64,000 nt of DNA from Humibacter ginsenosidimutans (GCF_007859675.1 NZ_CP042305.1:2294001-2358000); one strand, 5' to 3'; shown: positions 8,298 through 16,983, counted from the first letter of the stretch. Program-made: numbers and translations. The notes: generated by a model from the letters alone, not told the origin.

Positions 8298-8555
8298 TCA
8301 GGGAACGACTTGCGTCGAAGCGGTCGAAGGAACTGGGCCCGAAGGAGTCAGTGCGCGCAGCCGCGGTGCGAGCTCATCGGCGAAGAAGTCGATGAAGCCG
8401 TCCGGATCCGGGCCGGCATTGTTCAACACGATGTGGTCGAATCCCGCATCGACGAAGGGCCGCACGACCGCCTCTTCGGCGCGCAGCGCCTGCCGTACGA
8501 GTTCGGCTGGCGAGAATGCTTCGCTCGAAAGCTTGTATCCGATGTGCATGTCCAT
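8298..8555 (-). pseudogene. F420-dependent LLM-class oxidoreductase remnant, internal deletion
   Basis: The 85-codon frame joins two ends of one family. The start, MDMHIGYKLSSEAFSPAELV, matches the N-terminus of G6PDH-like F420-dependent oxidoreductases. From about residue 30 it jumps to the C-terminal segment, FVDAGFDHIVLNNAGPDPDG, then FIDFFADELAPRLRAL. Family members are about 320 residues, so roughly 240 residues of the middle, including the cofactor site, are gone while the frame is kept. This is a clean in-frame deletion. The remnant cannot bind F420. It reads toward the hydrolase gene at 7492-8280. Confidence 0.75.
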
Positions 8556-8886
8556 GCTCCCTGTCTGCCTCTGCCTGCCCTGCCTGCGCGATCGCGGCGA
8601 CCGCCCGAGAAGCGGACCATGCAGTGAAGCCCAAGATCCTCAACGGAGACATTGCGTGGGGGCGGAGCCGATCGACCCCACCCCCACTGGCGGCGCGCGT
8701 ACCGTGCTCCTCGAGTGCATCGCCACCCGAAAGCGATGCTGCTTCTGAACTACGAGCGTCTTGCCGCTTATCTCCTCGACGGTAGCGGGCACCGACCCGC
8801 CCCCGACACCCCTTGACATCGCCGGCTCGAACTGCACCCCGAGCATCCGGAATGGGCCGCCGCCAGCCGGAACCGAAACGACACCG
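8556..8886. other. Non-coding stretch of about 330 bases
   Basis: No frame here has a credible start and composition. A TTGACA-like box (CTTGACATC near 8813) on the plus strand has no convincing partner. It may hold the decayed upstream region of the oxidoreductase remnant. Nothing else is seen. Confidence 0.4.
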
Positions 8887-9198
8887 TCATTCGTCGTCGC
8901 GCTCCACGGCCGAGAGCCCCCAGAGCGGATCGAAGGAGGCGTTGCGCGCCTCGATCTCCGCGAGGGCCGCGGAATCCGTGAGTTCGAATCCGTCGGACTC
9001 GACGGTCGACGTCCAGATGGGCACCGCCGAGCAGAGCACCACGTCTGCCGTCTGCCGTGTTCCGTCGGTATCGACGAACGGAATCGTCGCGGGCTCGATG
9101 CGATGCAACCGCGCCACACTGGTCCACAGCGCCAGAAGCGCATCGGCCAGATCGGAGCCGGTGACGATCGATGTACCTGCAATGTTGATTCGCTTCAT
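8887..9198 (-). CDS. Hypothetical protein, 103 residues
   Basis: Family not recognised. The ATG at 9198 follows GGGAGG at good distance. The sequence begins MKRINIAGTSIVTGSDLADA and is acidic toward the end (ESDGFELTDSAALAEIEARN). It contains VVLCSAVPIWTSTVES and no membrane segment or signal, so it is probably a small cytoplasmic protein. It is the last gene of a same-strand run with the FHA protein upstream (31-base gap), which suggests co-transcription. Confidence 0.6.
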   Translation of the reverse strand: MKRINIAGTSIVTGSDLADALLALWTSVARLHRIEPATIPFVDTDGTRQTADVVLCSAVPIWTSTVESDGFELTDSAALAEIEARNASFDPLWGLSAVERDDE

Positions 9199-9229
9199 GG
9201 CCTCCCAAGACCTCACTTGTCTGGTTCGG

Positions 9230-9694
9230 TCAGGATGCGCCGCGCTCGCGCCGATAGTCGGGTCGCGGAGGCTGCGTGTACTGCACGTCTCCCTCGCCGC
9301 CCTCGCGACCGCCGTACGGCCTTCCGTGGTCGGCATACTCGTCGCGCTGATAGACGACGGTCCACGGCCCGAGCATGAATCGCGCTCCCGTGCGCAGCAC
9401 CGTCGGCTCCCCGCGGTCCGACGACTCGGCCGGCAGTTCCGACTCGCCTGAGCCGAGGAGGGTCAGAACGTATTCGTCGCGGTCGTCGTGCTGAATCCGA
9501 GCGTGCAGCACGTCGAGATCCTCCAGCCGCAACTCGTTGTCGGCCGCAGACCCGATCCGCGTCTCGTCGCCCTCGATGTCGAAGACGAACCGTTGATCAT
9601 CCCGTGACACCAGCAGACGCGGGTTGCCCGCGCCCCATGCGGCGTGTGTGGTGGTCACGCGGCTGTTCGTCTCTTTCTGCGGCTGGTCAGCCAT
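9230..9694 (-). CDS. FHA-domain-like protein
   Basis: A 154-residue soluble protein. The central part, about residues 25-115, has FHA features: RLLVSRDDQRFVFDIEGDET, IGSAADNELRLEDLDVLHAR, QHDDRDEYVLTLLGSGES, and VLRTGARFMLGPWTVVY. The pattern (G[S/R]xxDNxLxLxxxxVxxxHAxI, then a late hydrophobic strand) is that of a phosphothreonine-recognition fold. The canonical Arg-Ser and Ser-x-x-His residues are only partly kept, so phosphopeptide binding is uncertain. N- and C-terminal tails are polar. No kinase gene is adjacent. Confidence 0.65.
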   Translation of the reverse strand: MADQPQKETNSRVTTTHAAWGAGNPRLLVSRDDQRFVFDIEGDETRIGSAADNELRLEDLDVLHARIQHDDRDEYVLTLLGSGESELPAESSDRGEPTVLRTGARFMLGPWTVVYQRDEYADHGRPYGGREGGEGDVQYTQPPRPDYRRERGAS

Positions 9695-9795
9695 CGTCTA
9701 CTCCTCGCTCGTCTCGTGGGCCTCGGTGTGCCATGCTCGCGACGCCCGCCCCCTGACCGCCGAATTCGGCCCGGGCGCCGCGAGGCGGTGCTGCG

Positions 9796-10056
9796 TCAGT
9801 GATGCCGCAGCATGTGGATGACTTCGTCTTTGTTCTTGTGCGAATAGCCGTGGAGCCCCAACTCCTTGGCCCGATGACGCAGGTCAGCCACAGTCCACTT
9901 CTCGTACGACGGCGATTTGCCGCCCTCGCTTCCGACCTTGGATCGCCCGCGCTTCGCTGCCGAGTTGGAGATGCGCGCCGCCTTCTCTTCCGATGCGCCG
10001 TCCTCTCGCAACTCGTCGTAGAGCTTCGGATCTTTCAGACTCGGTCGTCCTGGCAT
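9796..10056 (-). CDS. DUF7218-like small protein with Rho-N/SAP-like C-terminus
   Basis: An 86-residue basic protein beginning MPGRPSLKDPKLYDELREDG, followed by EEKAARISNSAAKRGRSKVG and a C-terminal KWTVADLRHRAKELGLHGYS-type helix-extended-loop-helix motif. That last motif resembles Rho-termination-factor N-terminal and SAP/LEM-like nucleic acid binding modules. The product is therefore probably a small DNA- or RNA-associated protein, as in the actinobacterial family labelled DUF7218 (family name from memory). The start at 10056 has a GGAGGA Shine-Dalgarno sequence; the longer frame to 10104 lacks one. Confidence 0.75.
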   Translation of the reverse strand: MPGRPSLKDPKLYDELREDGASEEKAARISNSAAKRGRSKVGSEGGKSPSYEKWTVADLRHRAKELGLHGYSHKNKDEVIHMLRHH

Positions 10057-10132
10057 GTCAGTCCTCCTCTGCTTCTTCTGGCAGTGTTCACGCCTCGTCG
10101 CCACGGCTCGACGGGTTGACTTTCACATCAGC

Positions 10133-10456
10133 TCATGTCACCCGGGCGACGATGACGAAGAGCCAGATGATGGTCCAGACGGGCATGGCGGCGAAAAGAC
10201 AGGCGAGTACCACGAGCCGCGGCGGTGACGGCAGCAGGTAACGAACGACGATCATCGCCGCGTAGAACAGGGCGACGACGACGGCTCCGATGGCGGCCAG
10301 CGGCACACTGTTGCCCCACTGCACGAGCAGCACGATGATGCACACGGCCGCGAGGATGCCGCCGACCACCAACCACACGCGCCCTGACGACGTGCGCAGG
10401 GCGGACTGGTTGCGCACCAGGGTCGGATCCGCCGACGCATCGGATTTTCGTGGCAT
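10133..10456 (-). CDS. Small membrane protein, 107 residues, three predicted TM helices
   Basis: Function unknown. After a polar N-terminus of about 25 residues there are three hydrophobic segments: VWLVVGGILAAVCIIVLLVQ, a second around AAIGAVVVALFYAAMIVV, and a third around LVVLACLFAAMPVWTIIWLF. GGAGG lies before the ATG at 10456. The gene begins 3 bases after the enolase-superfamily stop at 10460 on the same strand, so the two are probably co-transcribed, although nothing links their functions. Confidence 0.65.
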   Translation of the reverse strand: MPRKSDASADPTLVRNQSALRTSSGRVWLVVGGILAAVCIIVLLVQWGNSVPLAAIGAVVVALFYAAMIVVRYLLPSPPRLVVLACLFAAMPVWTIIWLFVIVARVT

Positions 10457-10459
10457 GGT

Positions 10460-11605
10460 TCACGACCTCCATTCAGCGGTTCGGTACTCGTGGCCGCGGC
10501 CGCTGATGCGGATGCCGTGACCCGGGCTCGAGAGGTCGGGCACGAGGCATCCATCGACCAGCTCGGGCACGCCGTCGAAGAGCAGCGGCTCGATCAGCGC
10601 GTGATCGTGGAAGTACTCGACGTGTACCGCGGGCCGGGCTGCCGACGCGAGCGTCGCGTGCAGCGCGGGCGCCGTGTGGGCGCTGAGCGGCAGCCCCCAG
10701 GCGACGCACTGCTGGGCGGCGTTGGCGAAGCCGGTGACGCCGCCGCACCGCGTGGCATCCGCCTGCAGCACATCGACGGCTCCGGCGGTGAGGAGCGCGC
10801 GGAAGTCGGCCGGCGTGTAGCCGTACTCGCCCGCCGCGATCTGCATGCCCGCCGGCGCACGGTCGCGCAGCAGCCGCAGACCGTCGAGGTCGTCGCTCGA
10901 CACGGGTTCCTCGAACCAGCTCACCCGCGCCTCGTCGGCGAAGCGCTCGGCGAGCGCGAGTGCCTCTTTGCGGTCGTAGGCTCCGTTCGCGTCGACGAAG
11001 AGCTCGACGTCGTCGCCGATCGCCTCGCGAGCCGTGCGCACCCTCGCAGGGTCGGCTGCGGCATCCGACCCGACCTTGATCTTGACGGCACGGATGCCCC
11101 GCTCGGCCCACCCGCTCAGCTGCGCGCGCAGTTGAGCATCGCTGTACGACGTGAAGCCGCCGCTGCCGTAGACGGGAATGCTGCTTCTGGATGCCCCGAG
11201 CACCGCGAGCAGCGGAACCCCCAGCAGCTGCGCCGCGGCATCGTGCACGGCGACGTCGATCGCCGAGATGGCGCCGGCCGCGATGCCGCGCCAGCCGACG
11301 TTGCGCACCGCTGCCGCCATGTTCCAGAACAACCGCGGCGCCGCGAACACGTCGCCACCGAGCACGACGTCGGCGAGCACGTCCCGCACGACCCCCAGGG
11401 CGGCCGGCGACGCAGAGGCATACCCCATGCCCGTGCACCCTCCGACGTCGAGCTCCACGACGAGCACGCCGGTCGAGTCCCAGCCGATCGTGCCGTCGGA
11501 CTCGGGCGTGGGTTCGCCGTCGAAGGTGGTGGGAATCGTGTAGGTGGAGGCGCGAACGGCACGAATCGCCGATTCGGCCGAGCCGTGCGCCGCTGCGTCG
11601 GTCAT
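10460..11605 (-). CDS. Enolase-superfamily enzyme (mandelate racemase/muconate lactonizing group)
   Basis: Abstracts a proton alpha to a carboxylate with Mg2+ as cofactor. The 381-residue product has the N-terminal capping domain and a barrel. The barrel carries a catalytic Lys in AVKIKVG, metal ligands Asp in LFVDANGAYD, Glu in WFEEPVSSDD and Glu in AAGEYGY, and the LQADATRCGGVTGF strand. This fits the acid-sugar dehydratase/racemase/MLE subgroups; the substrate cannot be told. ATG 11605 sits 8 bases behind GAGG; an in-frame GTG at 11617 is possible. It lies 34 bases downstream of a ThDP-dependent enzyme gene in what looks like one catabolic operon. Confidence 0.85.
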   Translation of the reverse strand: MTDAAAHGSAESAIRAVRASTYTIPTTFDGEPTPESDGTIGWDSTGVLVVELDVGGCTGMGYASASPAALGVVRDVLADVVLGGDVFAAPRLFWNMAAAVRNVGWRGIAAGAISAIDVAVHDAAAQLLGVPLLAVLGASRSSIPVYGSGGFTSYSDAQLRAQLSGWAERGIRAVKIKVGSDAAADPARVRTAREAIGDDVELFVDANGAYDRKEALALAERFADEARVSWFEEPVSSDDLDGLRLLRDRAPAGMQIAAGEYGYTPADFRALLTAGAVDVLQADATRCGGVTGFANAAQQCVAWGLPLSAHTAPALHATLASAARPAVHVEYFHDHALIEPLLFDGVPELVDGCLVPDLSSPGHGIRISGRGHEYRTAEWRS

Positions 11606-11639
11606 GTTGTCGCTCACCTCGGACTCTCGCCGGCGACGT

Positions 11640-13487
11640 TCACTGCTGCGACTCGTCGGAGTGCTTGCCACCCCGTCCCAGATGCAGCGCACCCTTCACG
11701 CGCTCGATGCCCTCCGTGGCGAGCGCCGTCGCCGAGTCGCGGATCACGTCGAACTCGAACGGGTCGCCCTTGAGCAGGGCCAGGCCCGTGTTCTTCGCGT
11801 ACTCCTTGGTGATGTCGGGTGGCAGCGGCGGGATGTTGCGACTCACGATGGCGTCGATGAGCGTGACTCCCTCGTACGCGAGTGCGGTCTCGATGGCTGA
11901 TGCGGCATCCTCGTTCTTCTCCACCCGAATGCCCTGAAAGCCGAGCAGGCGGGCGTAGCCGGCGTAGTCGATCGACTCGACGTCCTGGGCGGTGCGCCAC
12001 ACCGGGTCGGCGTCTTCGGTGCGCATCTCCCACGACACCTGGCCGAGGTCGTTGTTGTGCATCACGAGCACGACGAACTGCTTGTTGGAGAACCTGCCGA
12101 GGTACTTCTTCAGCGTGATCAGCTCGTTCATGCCGAGCATCTGGAAGGCGCCATCGCCGATCGTGCAGATCACCGGTCGGTCGGGGTAGGCGAACTTCGC
12201 CGCCGTGGCGTACGGCATGGCCGCGAGCATGGTGGCGAGCCGGCCGGAGAGGTCGCCGCGCATGCCGCGCTTGAACCGCAGGTGGTGGGCGTACCAGTCG
12301 GCGGTGGTGCCGGCATCCGCCGTGACGATCACGCCATCCGGCAGTCGCTTGTTCAACTCGTAGTAGAAGCGGCGCGGGTTCGCCCCGTCGTCGTAGTGCG
12401 CCATCGCCTCGGCCTCTTCTTCGCGCTCCCAGCCGCGCATCTCGTCGGCGATCGTGCGCTGCCACGACGGGTCGCTCGTGGGCTCGAGCATCGGGATGAG
12501 CGCCTGCAGCGTGGCGCGAACGTCACCCCACAGATTCACCTCGGTCGGGTAACGCAGCCCCAACTGCTCGGGCTTCAGGTCGATCTGGATGCCGCGCGCA
12601 GCACCCGTCTCCGGCAGGAACTCCGCATACGGATAGTTCGTGCCGAGCATGAGCAGCGTGTCGCACTCGTGCATCTGGTGCAGGCTCGGCAGGGAGCCGA
12701 GCAGGCCGACCTGCTGCGTGTGATGCGGGATGTCGCCGGGAACGACATCCTTACCGCGCAACGCGGTGATGATGCCCGCGCCGGTGAGCTCGGCCACCTT
12801 GAGCACCTCGTCGGTGGCGCCCTGCGCGCCCGCGCCGACCAGCAGCGTGACCCGCTCGCCCGCGTTCAGGATGTCGGCGGCCTTGCGCAGCTCCTCCTCG
12901 GGGGGCGTGATGGCAGAGGATGCCGGCACCCGGCTCGCGCGCGACACCCAGTGCGCGACGGGCGGCGTCACCGCCTTCATCGCCTGCACATCGTGCGGGA
13001 GCACGACGACCGCGGGCTGAAGCCTCGCCCGCGCGGTGCGGAAGGCGGTGTCGATCACGGCCTCGGCCTGCGCGGGGCTCACGATGGTCTGCACGTAGCA
13101 GGCCACGTCTTGGAAGACCCGCTCGAGGTTGCTCTCCTGCTGACCGAATGTGCCGAGGGATGCCAGCCCCTGCTGCCCGACGATCGCGACGACGGGCTGG
13201 TTGTCCATCTGCGCGTCGTAGAGGCCGTTGACCATGTGGAATCCGCCTGGGCTCGACGTGGCGACGCACACACCGACCTCCCCGGTGAACTTGGCGTGCG
13301 CCGTGGCCATCAGGGCGCAGATCTCCTCGTGCGTCGGCCTGATGTACTCGATGCCCTCTCCCTCGCGCTCGGCCTTGCCCAGTGCGCCGTCGAAGGCGCC
13401 GATGCCGTCGCCGGGAAACCCGAACACCCGGGTCACGCCCCAGTCCTTCAGCCGTCGAATGATGACGTCGCTCACCGTGTCAGCCAT
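11640..13487 (-). CDS. Thiamine-diphosphate enzyme, pyruvate oxidase / acetolactate synthase-like
   Basis: A 615-residue three-domain ThDP enzyme. The N-terminal PYR domain has VFGFPGDGIGAFDGAL and the cofactor-activating Glu in RPTHEEICALM. A middle FAD/nucleotide-binding-like domain carries LLVGAGAQGATDEVLKVAEL. The C-terminal PP domain has the metal/diphosphate motif from TIGDGAFQM to MHNND. Best fits are pyruvate oxidase (PoxB-like) or a related decarboxylase; the downstream enolase-superfamily gene suggests a role in sugar-acid breakdown. The gene is full length, and its C-terminal tail is rich in charged residues. The ATG at 13487 has AGGAGG upstream. Confidence 0.85.
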   Translation of the reverse strand: MADTVSDVIIRRLKDWGVTRVFGFPGDGIGAFDGALGKAEREGEGIEYIRPTHEEICALMATAHAKFTGEVGVCVATSSPGGFHMVNGLYDAQMDNQPVVAIVGQQGLASLGTFGQQESNLERVFQDVACYVQTIVSPAQAEAVIDTAFRTARARLQPAVVVLPHDVQAMKAVTPPVAHWVSRASRVPASSAITPPEEELRKAADILNAGERVTLLVGAGAQGATDEVLKVAELTGAGIITALRGKDVVPGDIPHHTQQVGLLGSLPSLHQMHECDTLLMLGTNYPYAEFLPETGAARGIQIDLKPEQLGLRYPTEVNLWGDVRATLQALIPMLEPTSDPSWQRTIADEMRGWEREEEAEAMAHYDDGANPRRFYYELNKRLPDGVIVTADAGTTADWYAHHLRFKRGMRGDLSGRLATMLAAMPYATAAKFAYPDRPVICTIGDGAFQMLGMNELITLKKYLGRFSNKQFVVLVMHNNDLGQVSWEMRTEDADPVWRTAQDVESIDYAGYARLLGFQGIRVEKNEDAASAIETALAYEGVTLIDAIVSRNIPPLPPDITKEYAKNTGLALLKGDPFEFDVIRDSATALATEGIERVKGALHLGRGGKHSDESQQ

Positions 13488-13537
13488 GTGTCTCCTCCTT
13501 CGTCATTCGGTCCTTGCCGCCGTCCGCGCCGATCTGC

Positions 13538-13564
13538 GGGTTTCGAGACGCGCCGCTTCGCGGG
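13538..13564. repeat. Half copy of interspersed hairpin repeat
   Basis: GGGTTTCGAGACG, then a small hairpin CCGC-TTC-GCGG. It matches the inner half of the larger elements near 26.2 kb, 34.0 kb and 37.0 kb and lies in the spacer between the GMC oxidoreductase and the ThDP enzyme. Confidence 0.6.
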
Positions 13565-13587
13565 ACCCCCCAAACCGCGGGAACGCC

Positions 13588-15213
13588 TCAACCGACGGCA
13601 TGTCGTGCCATCCGGTCGGCGGCGCGGGCGGCGACCGCCATGATCGTCAGCGCCGGGTTCGCGCTGCCCTGAGTGGGCAGCACGCTCCCGTCGGCGATGT
13701 ACAGATTGGGCACGGCGAAGGTGCGGCAGTCGGCGTCCACCACGCCGTGCTCCTCATCCTTCGCCATGCGTGCGCCTCCCACGAGGTGGGCGTAGCGCTT
13801 GATGGTGATGGCCTCGTCGGCGCCCGCCGCGGTGAGGATGTCTTCCATCACCGCCTGCGCGGCATCCATCAGCTTCCTGTCGTTGTCGCACTGGCTGTAG
13901 GCGAAGTGCGCGATCGGCATGCCGTGGCGGTCCTTTTCCTCGGCCAACGTGACGCGGTTGTCCGGCAGTGGGAGGAACTCGCACAGCGAACCGAAGCAGG
14001 CCCAGTGCACGTAGTCGCTCATGTAGTTGCGGAACTCGTCACCCCAGTAGCCCTGCGCCATCACGTGCTCGGCCCAGGTGATGGGCAGCGGCGAGATGGT
14101 CTGCACCGAGAAGCCGCGCTTGTACGGCTTCGCCGGGTCGGTCTCGTAGAACTCCTCGGTGCTCACCTCGGGTGGGGGCGCCTTGTACATGCGGATCTCC
14201 TCGTCGAACCGGCCGGCCGTCTGCGGTGCGCCCTGCACCATGAGGTAGCGGCCCACCTGGTCGAAGTCGTTGCACAGCCCGTCGGGAAAGCGGGCGCTCG
14301 CGGAATTGAGCAGCAGCCGCGGGGTCTCGATCGAATAGCCGGCGATGATGACGACGGATGCCCGCTGAAACCGTTCCCGCCCGTCGCGCACGTAGCGCAC
14401 CCCCGTCGCGCGCCCGGTGAACTCGTCGACGGCGACACCCGTGACCATGCAGTCGGGGCGCACCTCCGCGCCGTGCGCGAGGGCGTCCGGAATGTGCGTG
14501 ATGAGTGGCGACGCCTTGGCATTCACCTTGCAGCCCTGCAGGCAGAAGCCGCGGTAGATGCAGTGCGGTCGGTGGCCGAAGCGTCCGTTCGCGATCGCGA
14601 CCGGCCCCACCTTGACCCTGATGCCTGCGCGCTCGGCCCCGCGCAGGAAGACTTCGCCGTTGCTGCCGACCGGGTGCGGCCGGTGCGGGTACGAGTGCGG
14701 GTCGCCCCATGGCCAGTCTTCGCCCGCCACTGGCAACTCCGCCTCGAGCTGTTCGTAGTACGTGCGCAGGTCGTCGTATTCGATCGGCCAGTCGGCGCCC
14801 ACGCCGTCGGCCGAGTGCGTGTGGAAGTCGCTCGGGTGGAACCGCGGCGTGTAGCCGGCGTAGTGCACCATGGATCCGCCGACACCACGGCCCGAGTTGT
14901 TCGATCCGAGCGGCACCGGGTCGTCGCCGCCGATCTCGCGCGGCTCCGTCCAGTAGAGCTGGTGGGATGCCGCCTCGTCGCTCACCCAGTCCTCCTCCGG
15001 GTCCCAGAACGGCCCGGCCTCGAGGGCCGCGACCCGCCACCCCTTGCGCGCCAGCCGCTGCAGCATGGTCGCGCCGCCCGCTCCACAGCCGACGATGACG
15101 GCGTCGAGCTCGTCGCCGTCGTCGAAGTGGCGCATCCGGCGTCGCAATCCGTGGCCGAGCGCGCCGCGGTCGGTGAGCAGCCACGCCGATTCGTTGCGGT
15201 CTCGTACCGTCAC
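13588..15213 (-). CDS. GMC-family FAD oxidoreductase
   Basis: Flavin-dependent oxidoreductase acting on an alcohol or sugar. The N-terminal Rossmann motif is DAVIVGCGAGGATMLQRLA, followed by LEAGP, and the GMC signature region SNNSGRGVGGSMVHYAGYTP. The C-terminal part has ADGSVLPTQGSANPALTIMA, the usual FAD-contacting end. 541 residues. The GTG start at 15213 overlaps the stop of the gluconate-2-dehydrogenase-subunit-3 gene in a GTGA arrangement, so translation is coupled. With that gene and a membrane protein it forms a three-gene unit like bacterial membrane-linked GMC dehydrogenases. No cytochrome c subunit is visible, so the electron acceptor is unknown. Confidence 0.9.
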   Translation of the reverse strand: MTVRDRNESAWLLTDRGALGHGLRRRMRHFDDGDELDAVIVGCGAGGATMLQRLARKGWRVAALEAGPFWDPEEDWVSDEAASHQLYWTEPREIGGDDPVPLGSNNSGRGVGGSMVHYAGYTPRFHPSDFHTHSADGVGADWPIEYDDLRTYYEQLEAELPVAGEDWPWGDPHSYPHRPHPVGSNGEVFLRGAERAGIRVKVGPVAIANGRFGHRPHCIYRGFCLQGCKVNAKASPLITHIPDALAHGAEVRPDCMVTGVAVDEFTGRATGVRYVRDGRERFQRASVVIIAGYSIETPRLLLNSASARFPDGLCNDFDQVGRYLMVQGAPQTAGRFDEEIRMYKAPPPEVSTEEFYETDPAKPYKRGFSVQTISPLPITWAEHVMAQGYWGDEFRNYMSDYVHWACFGSLCEFLPLPDNRVTLAEEKDRHGMPIAHFAYSQCDNDRKLMDAAQAVMEDILTAAGADEAITIKRYAHLVGGARMAKDEEHGVVDADCRTFAVPNLYIADGSVLPTQGSANPALTIMAVAARAADRMARHAVG

Positions 15214-15959
15214 CCGGACTCCTTGCCGCGCCCCGCCCGTCCCGTCGAACGCGTGACACCGCTGCGTCCGTCGCGGGCCTCTCCAGGCCGACGCAGCGGG
15301 TCGTCGCTGGGGCGGGCATCCCGCACCTCGAACGGTTCGAGCTTGTCCACCCCCAGGTTCTTGTATCCCCTCGGATAGGCCGGACCTCCGAAGCCGATCT
15401 CGTTCCAGACCGCCGGGTGCGAATAGAAGGCCGTGGCCGCGTACCGCGTCCACAGGCTCCACACCTGCGCGGGCGGCAGATCGTGCCAGCGGTCGCTCTC
15501 CCAGGTGCGCACCGCCTCGATCAGCTCGCGCTGGTCGTCGTACGCGCACTCGGCGAAGTCGCGACCGAAGCGGGCGTGGGCATCCTCGTTCAGCGCTTCG
15601 AGTGACTGCCGCCACGCCTGCGAGTCTCGCGGCATCGTGTCGTAGTGCCAGCCGTCCGTCTGATTCTCGGCGAGACGAGTGTCGACCATGCGAACCAGGT
15701 CGACTGTCGTGTCACCCGGCTCCGCCCGCTGGCCGACCAGACGATCGAGCAGGCACTTCGCCGTCGCTTCCTCGAGTTGCGTGAAGAAGCGCACGGCGGG
15801 CTGACCGTGCAGACGCGCATGGATCGCGGCGCGCGTGGCGGTGTCCCAGTGCTTCTGCTGCGCCATCACGTCGAAGCCGGGATACCTGCCGCCCCCGTTC
15901 TCCTTCGACAACGGCAGGCTGGTGGGTTGTGCGCCGCCGCGTCGCCGACGCTCGGTCAT
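15210..15959 (-). CDS. Gluconate 2-dehydrogenase subunit 3 family protein
   Basis: The 249-residue product carries the small-subunit fold of FAD dehydrogenases: FFTQLEEATAKCLLDRLVGQ in the N-terminal third, and WHDLPPAQVWSLWTRY, FYSHPAVWNEIGFGGPAYPR and GYKNLGVDKLEPFE later, typical of the family. No twin-arginine signal is evident; the N-terminus begins MTERRRRGGAQPTSLP, which is basic but followed by no hydrophobic core. The ATG overlaps the upstream stop (ATGA) and its own stop overlaps the GMC start, giving a tightly coupled trio. It should pair with the GMC subunit. Confidence 0.85.
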   Translation of the reverse strand: MTERRRRGGAQPTSLPLSKENGGGRYPGFDVMAQQKHWDTATRAAIHARLHGQPAVRFFTQLEEATAKCLLDRLVGQRAEPGDTTVDLVRMVDTRLAENQTDGWHYDTMPRDSQAWRQSLEALNEDAHARFGRDFAECAYDDQRELIEAVRTWESDRWHDLPPAQVWSLWTRYAATAFYSHPAVWNEIGFGGPAYPRGYKNLGVDKLEPFEVRDARPSDDPLRRPGEARDGRSGVTRSTGRAGRGKESG

Positions 15960-16507
15960 CGCTCTCTCCGCAGCACGGCGGCGAGCAGGCCCATGCCGCC
16001 GACGAGCGTGACGAGGAGCGGTGCGATCAGGGGCGGGCCCATCTCCAGGTTGTAGCGCAGATTGCGCCATCCGCCCGGCTTCTGGTGGATGCCCCTGCCG
16101 TGCAGCCACAGACCCTGCAGGCCGTTGCCGAGAATGATGAGGGATGCCACGGGCAGGGCGGTCTTCGCCAGGCGATGGCTGGCGAGTCCGGCGACGCCGG
16201 CTGCCACGCCGATCGGACAGGTCACGATGGGCGCCCACATCCAAGGGTCGCCGAAGCTCGCCTTGTCGTGTTCGAGGTAGATCTCGACCGTCGTCACCGC
16301 GGCGCCCGCGGCCGTCAGAGCCGAGAGCGTGCGTTCGAATCGCCCGTGCCGCACATTCCGAACGAGATGGTCGATCCCGTAGACGGCGTCGACGACCGGA
16401 CGGTTGGGATGTGCACGCCGCCGAGTGCGGAGCAGCGGCCGATCCGCAGCCGTCCGGGCGCCGAGTGGGTGGAAGCCTGCGGAGGAGCGGTGGTTCGAAG
16501 AGGCCAT
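15956..16507 (-). CDS. Membrane protein at the head of the GMC dehydrogenase operon
   Basis: A protein of 183 residues with about four hydrophobic helices: around LSALTAAGAAVTTVEIYL, APIVTCPIGVAAGVAGLA, ALPVASLIILGNGLQGLWLH and IAPLLVTLVGGMGLLAAVL. The N-terminal 60 residues are polar. Function unknown; the position suggests a membrane anchor or assembly partner for the GMC/subunit-3 pair. The ATG at 16507 lacks a clear Shine-Dalgarno sequence, and the frame stays open to 16630, so the start is uncertain. Confidence 0.65.
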   Translation of the reverse strand: MASSNHRSSAGFHPLGARTAADRPLLRTRRRAHPNRPVVDAVYGIDHLVRNVRHGRFERTLSALTAAGAAVTTVEIYLEHDKASFGDPWMWAPIVTCPIGVAAGVAGLASHRLAKTALPVASLIILGNGLQGLWLHGRGIHQKPGGWRNLRYNLEMGPPLIAPLLVTLVGGMGLLAAVLRRER

Positions 16508-16727
16508 GTCGCCAGGCTGTGCGCTCTTCCGATTCGCGTCGAGTGGTTGCGTCAACGTCGAGCGCGTTGTAACAGCCGCGCCTCCTCTCGTCGGCGCGCA
16601 TGCTGCGCGGCCGGCTGTGCGCTGGCGCATGCACGACGAGGCAGACAGGCCGCGCGCTCCTCAATCACATGATGCGGTGATCTGGCAAGGGGTTTCGCCC
16701 GACAGTTCGACAGGGAAGAGTACGGAC

Positions 16728-16886
16728 ATGATTTCTCTCGCCGTGATCCTGCTCATCGTCGGACTCGTGCTGCTGTTCCTCGGCATTTTCGTCGGTGCAG
16801 CCAAGTTCCTGCTCTGGGTCGGGATCGTCATCTTGATCGTCGCCGTCGTCGTGGGCCTGGTGCGTCTGCTGCGAAGAAGCGTCTGA
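16728..16886 (+). CDS. Small hydrophobic membrane protein, 52 residues
   Basis: Two membrane helices with a short turn (MISLAVILLIVGLVLLFLGI, then about 20 more hydrophobic residues) and a basic tail, LVRLLRRSV. GGGAAGAG lies before the ATG. Such proteins are common in actinobacteria next to stress genes; the role is unknown. It stands alone and is followed by a hairpin. Confidence 0.7.
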   Translation: MISLAVILLIVGLVLLFLGIFVGAAKFLLWVGIVILIVAVVVGLVRLLRRSV

Positions 16887-16901
16887 GGCAAGGCGCGACC
16901 G

Positions 16902-16936
16902 TCGGCCGCCCCGTGGATTCGTCCGCGGGGCGGCCG
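16902..16936. terminator. Strong hairpin between convergent genes
   Basis: TCGGCCGCCCCG (16902-16913) pairs with CGGGGCGGCCGA (16925-16936) around 11 bases. The plus-strand side continues TGTGCTTTGG, a weak T tract. It probably ends the small membrane gene and, in reverse, the DUF1345 gene. Confidence 0.6.
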
Positions 16937-16983
16937 ATGTGTGCTTTGGTTTGTGTGGACGATGCAGCGCAGAGGCTTCGCGC

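Noticed and set aside
12057..13643. 528-codon plus-strand frame opposite the ThDP enzyme
   Set aside because: Antisense shadow of a clearly coding gene; no domain.
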